Source: Agitococcus sp.
GTDB lineage: Bacteria; Pseudomonadota; Gammaproteobacteria; Pseudomonadales; Moraxellaceae
Length of the DNA stretch: 64,000 nt
Assembly (NCBI GenBank): GCA_030646715.1
Contig: JAUSLJ010000003.1
Coordinates: forward strand, 1 to 64,000
Direction of reading: 5' to 3'
Under the pieces are notes generated by a model. The model had not been told where the DNA came from and searched no databases. It saw nothing but the letters and a program-made list of their open reading frames with translations. Positions 59,962 through 64,000 of the stretch are shown here, one piece after another. The position numbers were made by a program, and so were the translations under genes. How positions within the stretch are numbered: position 1 is the stretch's first letter; each line of letters begins with the position of its first letter.

Positions 59962-60312
59962 TTAATAGTAGGAACGCGGGGCCTGGTAAGTGGACACGGT
60001 AACTACAATCTTTTCAACGAGCAAACGCTGAAACTTCGCTTTGCGGGTTACTTTTACGGCATATTGGGCAGAGTGGGAGGGCTCTGGCACAAAATTCGAG
60101 TTAATTACTGGGGCGGACATGAAAATCATGCCAAAGTCTTGCTGAACCTGTTGATACATGTCCTTTTTTAATTCCGCCTTGAGAGAATGGCGCTCGTGCC
60201 TGCGATACTCACGCTTAATCGCGCCTGTTGCCAAAGTTGGAAAAGCCCGACGAGAGCTGAGTTGTTCATGGAGTCCTGCCTTTGGAACTACGACTGCATT
60301 GATGGTTTTCAT
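59962..60312 (-). CDS. Hypothetical basic protein, 116 aa
   Basis: ATG behind TTAAGGAAAAAT. Basic helical middle (KREYRRHERHSLKAELKKDM) followed by a strand-rich end. Single-gene unit. No family recognised. Confidence 0.65.
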   Translation of the reverse strand: MKTINAVVVPKAGLHEQLSSRRAFPTLATGAIKREYRRHERHSLKAELKKDMYQQVQQDFGMIFMSAPVINSNFVPEPSHSAQYAVKVTRKAKFQRLLVEKIVVTVSTYQAPRSYY

Positions 60313-60389
60313 ATTTTTCCTTAAATTAAGAGTTTGCCTATCCAGTGTAGGTAACCGTTATTTGAAAAAATAACCGCCAGCGCCATAAA

Positions 60390-60418
60390 AAAAGAAGCTC
60401 CCTAAAATAGAGAGCTTC
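60390..60418 (-). terminator. Rho-independent terminator
   Basis: GAAGCTC/GAGCTTC stem with T run on the minus strand. Confidence 0.75.
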
Positions 60419-60424
60419 ACAGAA

Positions 60425-60682
60425 TTAAGACGTGATTTGTTCGTAATCGCGGTAACCTTGCCCTGCCATCATGGGAAGTAGCCGTGCTTCAAATTCCTCG
60501 GCTAAGTCTGGCCAATGAGGGAGCGGCATATCAAGGGCACGGTCATGTCCGGCTTGTTGCCGATGCACTGCCCAAGCACGCTCAATGCCGGCTATCGCCT
60601 CTGCTTCGGTATGCCCGATTGCAGAGAAACTAAATTGACGGGTGGCCAAAGTAGCTAATACCAAGGTGGGTGAAAGAGGCAT
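60425..60682 (-). CDS. Hypothetical protein, 85 aa
   Basis: A strand (FSFSAIGHTEAEAIAGIERA) leads into helices, followed by a Pro/Trp-rich end. Starts three bases after the upstream gene's stop, so in one operon. No family recognised. Confidence 0.62.
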   Translation of the reverse strand: MPLSPTLVLATLATRQFSFSAIGHTEAEAIAGIERAWAVHRQQAGHDRALDMPLPHWPDLAEEFEARLLPMMAGQGYRDYEQITS

Positions 60683-60685
60683 GGC

Positions 60686-61291
60686 TTATGTATCCTTGTT
60701 AGTCAGTGTCTGCGCATCATACGTATCTGCCGTCGCGGCGGCAAACCCAAGCTCTCCATTCAAATAAAAGTCATATGTCTCCGGAAGGGCAAACACGCGA
60801 TATAAATAAAGGGAGGACTCGTCTGCCGTATAAATCTCTTTGTTTTCAAATCTCTTCATTGATTCCAGGGATTCCCCGAGGGGCATCACGAAGATAGATA
60901 AGTTATTGGCGATATCGGGCAGCGTATCCTTCGCATATCGATTCATCAAGAGCATGGGTTTTCGGGCGGAGTGAACGCTGACGAGCGTCGGAGGTAGCTC
61001 TACCTGAACTGTTTCTACCAGCGTCGTCACGGTGATTTTCACGACGTCAACGTTTTGGGTGGTGATGCCATTCATGTCTGGGTAATTGGCGTCATAAGAA
61101 TAGCGGCGTCCCTTTCCTTGAAGCAATCGCGTTAGCTGCTCCGGATTATCACGTAAATAGACGTCAGTGTGCTGACCGCCTGGTCCGTATTTCAATTCAA
61201 AGTGCCCAGAGCGGGTATCGTTGTCGCAGGTGATGAGCTCTCCTGTTGTTTTCAGGCGGAGGGCATAATTAACTGTTGTTGATTGTTGCAT
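60686..61291 (-). CDS. Hypothetical protein, 201 aa
   Basis: Beta-rich; central VVKITVTTLVETVQVELPPT resembles an extended sheet. ATG behind AAGGAATAAAA; CCTATAC core at 61323-61328 (minus). First gene of a two-gene operon with 60425-60682. Function unknown. Confidence 0.68.
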   Translation of the reverse strand: MQQSTTVNYALRLKTTGELITCDNDTRSGHFELKYGPGGQHTDVYLRDNPEQLTRLLQGKGRRYSYDANYPDMNGITTQNVDVVKITVTTLVETVQVELPPTLVSVHSARKPMLLMNRYAKDTLPDIANNLSIFVMPLGESLESMKRFENKEIYTADESSLYLYRVFALPETYDFYLNGELGFAAATADTYDAQTLTNKDT

Positions 61292-61378
61292 TTTTATTCC
61301 TTGTCAGTGAGGGTCCTTTTCTGTATAGGCATGTTGCCAATGTGCCTAGGCATAGTACGGCGAGCAGAGCGCCTACAA

Positions 61379-61412
61379 AGAAAAGTCCTGATAACAAAGT
61401 ATCAGGACTTTT
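61379..61412. terminator. Terminator of the gene at 61483-61713
   Basis: Perfect thirteen-base stem AAAAGTCCTGATA/TATCAGGACTTTT. Confidence 0.85.
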
Positions 61413-61482
61413 GGAATAAAAAACAAGGGCGGTAGAGACTATGCCGGCACATCGATTAAATCCAACAGGCACTTGTAGAGCC

Positions 61483-61713
61483 TTAAACGGGGGTGGCTGG
61501 ATTATTTTTGATGAACTCGGTTAGCTGGGTCGCAATACGCATGCAAAGCGCTTCAATCGTCGGGCGTAAGGCTTCATCATTGACCTGGCAACCTACTCCT
61601 GCTCCAGAGGCATACGCGTCCAGCGCCAGGGCAAACGAGAAACTATTAGAGGCATGCTTATCCTGCGTATCGATGGTGATAAAGTCAGGGGAGAGGTGAA
61701 TAGCTAAATTCAT
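61483..61713 (-). CDS. Hypothetical protein, 76 aa
   Basis: Start at ATG 61713 behind TTAGGAAAATC; the longer frame would run across the GCTATACC core at 61755-61760. A strand pair (LAIHLSPDFITIDTQDKHAS) and a C-terminal helix. No family recognised. Confidence 0.66.
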   Translation of the reverse strand: MNLAIHLSPDFITIDTQDKHASNSFSFALALDAYASGAGVGCQVNDEALRPTIEALCMRIATQLTEFIKNNPATPV

Positions 61714-61754
61714 GATTTTCCTAAAGGAGCGGTGAACAATAAAAGGTCTTCTTG

Positions 61755-61760
61755 GTATAG
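61755..61760 (-). promoter_or_regulatory. GCTATAC-type promoter core
   Basis: ATGGCTATACCAAG, 42 bases before the start at 61713. Confidence 0.6.
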
Positions 61761-61830
61761 CCATCGCTCTTTTACCTAAAACGTATGAAATGCCGTGCTA
61801 CACTTTTCTTTGTCCTCTATTAACTTCTCT

Positions 61831-62187
61831 ATGCCATTATCCTCCGCGGTGCCCGTATCACTAGGCCCAGTGCTACCTTTGAAACCAAAAGCAGCTCCTA
61901 TCTTAAGTTTAGTGGCAGGACCTTTGTATGCATTGCAGACGGGCGACACGAAACAGGATGCCCAAGAAGGGCTTCCTCCGCATTTGCCGCCCTTTCAATT
62001 AGGGCGCATTATCCGGCAGATGGCCGCTCAGCTCCCGCCAACAACAGCGCAGCCAGGCCGCGCGCTATTAGCTCAGCTTACACGGGAATACCCTCGCCAA
62101 TTCGATGCGCAACGGGCCGATGAGCTTATTCGTGCTGCTGTGCATCCCACCGTGTTGTGGGTGCAAGACACTTGGTACCGCCGCTAA
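61831..62187 (+). CDS. Hypothetical protein, 118 aa
   Basis: Pro-rich N-terminal half (LGPVLPLKPKAAPILSLVAG), helical second half with LPPHLPPFQLGRIIRQMAA. The variant core TGCTACACTTT lies about 35 bases upstream. No clear ribosome site. No family recognised. Confidence 0.55.
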   Translation: MPLSSAVPVSLGPVLPLKPKAAPILSLVAGPLYALQTGDTKQDAQEGLPPHLPPFQLGRIIRQMAAQLPPTTAQPGRALLAQLTREYPRQFDAQRADELIRAAVHPTVLWVQDTWYRR

Positions 62188-62260
62188 GCAGAAAGCAATA
62201 GGCCTGCCGAATGCAGATACGCCCGGTTGGCCCACACACTAGCGAGTAGGGGCCTAGCCG

Positions 62261-62626
62261 TCATTCATCAATTTCAACAGGGGTCGTAGGCCAGTTACGG
62301 CGTTGTGTCCGCAATTCCACATCCGCGCCACATCGCGTGCACAACCCGTGTATGCGTGCGCATAGCTTGCACAACACGTTGGTGTTGGTAGAACCATACA
62401 TTTGCTGTTCTTCACAGCAAGCGCAAGGTCGACGAGTCATTGCGGCACCTCCCAGAGCGGTCCGATAGAAACACGCTTTGCACAGCTGGGCCTCATGCCG
62501 TTGTTCATGCCGAACGTCGTGCGCGATATCTTGAGCTAATTTAGCGATGCTGTCGATAGCTCTGCGACTAGAAAGGGTAGCAGAGGTCAAGGCATAGGTG
62601 GTCCATGCCGCCGGTTTTTGGTCCAT
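62261..62626 (-). CDS. Zinc-binding phage/plasmid-type hypothetical protein, 121 aa
   Basis: LCKACFYRTALGGAAMTRRPCACC, then STNTNVLCKLCARIHGLCTR and CGADVEL place four C-x2-C pairs and one His in order, giving two zinc sites. From memory, a conserved hypothetical family with the same opening (CKACFY, G-AAMT) and close (LC-x-x-CG-x-D-x-EL) is common on phages and plasmids. Function unknown. GCTATACC core at 62680-62685 (minus). Confidence 0.75.
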   Translation of the reverse strand: MDQKPAAWTTYALTSATLSSRRAIDSIAKLAQDIAHDVRHEQRHEAQLCKACFYRTALGGAAMTRRPCACCEEQQMYGSTNTNVLCKLCARIHGLCTRCGADVELRTQRRNWPTTPVEIDE

Positions 62627-62679
62627 GGGTTGCTTTCAATTAAGGGGCTAAAAAGCGACAATCGCTAATGCTCTGTGGG

Positions 62680-62685
62680 GTATAG
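62680..62685 (-). promoter_or_regulatory. GCTATAC-type promoter core
   Basis: TTTGCTATACCCC, 54 bases before the start at 62626. Confidence 0.6.
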
Positions 62686-62750
62686 CAAAAGCTCTCTCGA
62701 ACAGTAACACTAACCTTGTAGCATCGTACGCCCGAAGTCCTCCTCCACGT

Positions 62751-62777
62751 AAAAAAAACTGCCTCAAGAGGCAGTTT
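62751..62777 (-). terminator. Rho-independent terminator
   Basis: AAACTGCCTC/GAGGCAGTTT stem with T run on the minus strand. Confidence 0.8.
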
Positions 62778-62807
62778 GAATCATGAATTGAGAGGCTAGG
62801 TGCGGGG

Positions 62808-63512
62808 CTATTTGCGTGAATGCAAATAAGCACGAATTTCAGTTAAGCTTGGCAAATAGAAAAAAGGATTACCTTCATTTAAATGGGCGCCTGTTTTTGT
62901 ATCAAACAAGTCATAATAATTGTAACCGCCAATCATCGTGTCTTTTTCATACACACCTACCACTGAAACGGAAAGGTCTGGTGAGATAGTAAAGACGGCT
63001 ACATCCGTGGTTCCTGTTGAGTTAGAACGGCCTATTTTTGCTTTCTCGGTGGATAAGGCCTTGGATAGCCAATGAACCTCGCTACCCCCTACTAATTCGC
63101 AATCGACGAATTCAGCGAGAATGGCGTTGTCGACAACTTCCCATACTCCCATGTCGACTTCGGTGCGTTGTTTCAATACGAATCGACCGCCTAGAAGGTC
63201 TCGTTGAATCATTAACGCGTATGAAAGAAGGTTTCCGTCGAATTCTTTCTGGGTTTCGGATACTCCCGTCAGCTCCTTCCACGAGTCGGCCCCCTTCACA
63301 TGCTCCACATGGACCCCCACCAGATGCTCGAGAGGAGTGTCGCATTCCGCAGTAAATTCTGCTAATAATAAGTCAAAACTTTTTATTCCAAAAACCGCCG
63401 CCAATAGTTCCTGCGCTTGAGACAGGGTGGCTTTTGCATGACTTAGTTTTAACTTGCGGTGAAGGCGGTGGACTGCTTTCTTTAACGTTTCTTTGCTAGT
63501 GATTTTTTGCAT
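62808..63512 (-). CDS. Hypothetical protein with glyoxalase-related N-terminal helix motif, 234 aa
   Basis: The first 55 residues (LKKAVHRLHRKLKLSHAKAT, LSQAQELLAAVFGIKSFDLL) match a short helical module (L-S-x-x-Q-A-x-E-L-x-A-x-x-x-G-x-x-S-W-x-x-L) often annotated as glyoxalase-superfamily related. The rest is beta-rich and unrecognised. ATG behind AGAGGACATT. Confidence 0.66.
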   Translation of the reverse strand: MQKITSKETLKKAVHRLHRKLKLSHAKATLSQAQELLAAVFGIKSFDLLLAEFTAECDTPLEHLVGVHVEHVKGADSWKELTGVSETQKEFDGNLLSYALMIQRDLLGGRFVLKQRTEVDMGVWEVVDNAILAEFVDCELVGGSEVHWLSKALSTEKAKIGRSNSTGTTDVAVFTISPDLSVSVVGVYEKDTMIGGYNYYDLFDTKTGAHLNEGNPFFYLPSLTEIRAYLHSRK

Positions 63513-63716
63513 AATGTCCTCTTTTGATGAATAGTGAAGAAGCTGTCTATGCTTTCATTGGCCTTAATAACAAATGAAAGTTGCTGGTGTGTGCCATTAC
63601 AGTCGATGCTCTTAAGACATGCTTCTTCGTTAAAAAGAAGGTATGCTGAAAATTGACTTACTTGGGGTTCGCCATACCGGACAAGCCGGCGGCACACGAC
63701 GCGCTAAAGTGAGTAG

Positions 63717-63740
63717 CGCAGAACTGCATGTAGTTCTGCG
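63717..63740. promoter_or_regulatory. Inverted repeat beside a symmetric TATA-like word
   Basis: CGCAGAACT and its exact reverse complement separated by six bases, followed by TAGTATAGTA. Lies in the gene-free stretch at 63513-63766; possible operator or leader hairpin. Confidence 0.35.
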
Positions 63741-63766
63741 TAGTATAGTAATCGTGCGGCTTGACG

Positions 63767-63798
63767 AAAAAAAACCTTCTCTCGCAAGGAGAGAAGGT
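63767..63798 (-). terminator. Rho-independent terminator
   Basis: ACCTTCTCTC/GAGAGAAGGT stem with an eight-T run on the minus strand, ending the gene that enters from the right edge. Confidence 0.85.
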
Positions 63799-63813
63799 GC
63801 AATAAAAATAAAT

Positions 63814-64000
63814 TTAGGTAGAACTGCGAGTCAGTTTATCAATCTCGGAAAATGCCTTGGTCACATCATTGAGTTCCATAATGATATTCACGCAGTCTTT
63901 CGCAATCTGCATTCGAGATGCACTTTGTGCTGTCCTGCAAATGATGCCGTTAAGTTCCTTCATTGATTTACGTTTGCTGACAAAATATGCCACTACTCGC
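63814..64000 (-). CDS. Hypothetical protein, C-terminal 61 residues (cut by window edge)
   Basis: Open from the right edge to TAA at 63814-63816. The visible part is a long amphipathic helix (MQIAKDCVNIIMELNDVTKA) followed by FSEIDKLTRSS. The terminator just past the stop supports a real gene. No family assignable. Confidence 0.6.
   Translation of the reverse strand, partial: RVVAYFVSKRKSMKELNGIICRTAQSASRMQIAKDCVNIIMELNDVTKAFSEIDKLTRSST

Noticed and set aside
61269-61472. 67-codon minus frame with a hydrophobic stretch
   Set aside because: Spans the terminator at 61379-61412 and the promoter core at 61323.
63643-63966. 107-codon plus frame at the right end
   Set aside because: Covers the terminator at 63767-63798 and is antisense to the better-supported partial gene at 63814-64000.
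1-64000. CRISPR array, tRNA or rRNA genes
   Set aside because: No regularly spaced direct repeats and no cloverleaf or rRNA sequence were seen on either strand.

Overview
The window reads as part of a large accessory replicon of a flagellated Gram-negative bacterium, either a huge phage or a megaplasmid/giant plasmid. The Gram-negative side rests on signal peptides, lipoboxes, a phosphoethanolamine transferase, CreA, and DUF2145 and DUF2939 proteins; a betaproteobacterial host is my best guess. I see no ribosomal, tRNA, replication-origin, capsid, tail, terminase or conjugation genes, so the type of element stays open. Most genes are short and unrecognised. Many carry their own extended -10-like promoter (core GCTATAC) and their own rho-independent terminator, a layout typical of large phages.

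Layout. 0-1 kb: 3' end of an IS605-type tnpB with its right-end hairpin, inserted into a transglutaminase-like gene remnant. 1-6 kb: small unknown genes, a DUF2158 gene and a membrane-anchored lytic transglycosylase. 6.4-9.2 kb: a PAS-GGDEF-EAL protein followed by an HDOD protein. 9.3-18.7 kb: small unknowns, a macro-domain protein, a phosphoethanolamine transferase, thymidine kinase, a second tnpB remnant and a ribbon-helix-helix protein. 18.7-25.4 kb: an ECF-like sigma factor divergent from a compact motility module (MotA-MotB, then flagellin, FlgK, FlgL, a minimal FliD-like protein and FliS). 25.4-29.8 kb: a lipoprotein, class II (B12-dependent) ribonucleotide reductase, and an HTH plus GIY-YIG pair. 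29.9-34.3 kb: minus-strand unknowns including a five-gene operon of small proteins, then a broken HAD gene. 34.4-45.2 kb: a group of RNA-related enzymes (CYTH, DEDDh exonuclease, stand-alone CCA-type HD domain, ASCH, Rnl5-type RNA ligase, Thg1) mixed with an orphan BglII-like endonuclease, DUF1294 and a 219-bp MITE with perfect terminal repeats and 8-bp target duplications. 45-64 kb: many unknowns on both strands, DUF262, DUF2939, DUF2145, a CreA homologue and a fatty-acid hydroxylase with a solo IS605 right end at its 3' end.

How it may work together. The motility module has filament, junction, cap, chaperone and stator proteins but no hook, basal body or export genes. It could only act on a host flagellum, by swapping filament and stator. 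A bipartite promoter box (AAAATARSTGA, 20 bp, GTCTAAG) precedes fliC, flgK and the ribbon-helix-helix gene, and the sigma factor between them is the obvious candidate to read it. The RNA-related enzymes suggest protection or repair of tRNA. Nucleotide metabolism (NrdJ, Tdk) and envelope changes (phosphoethanolamine transferase, hydroxylase, lipoproteins) complete an element that modifies its host.
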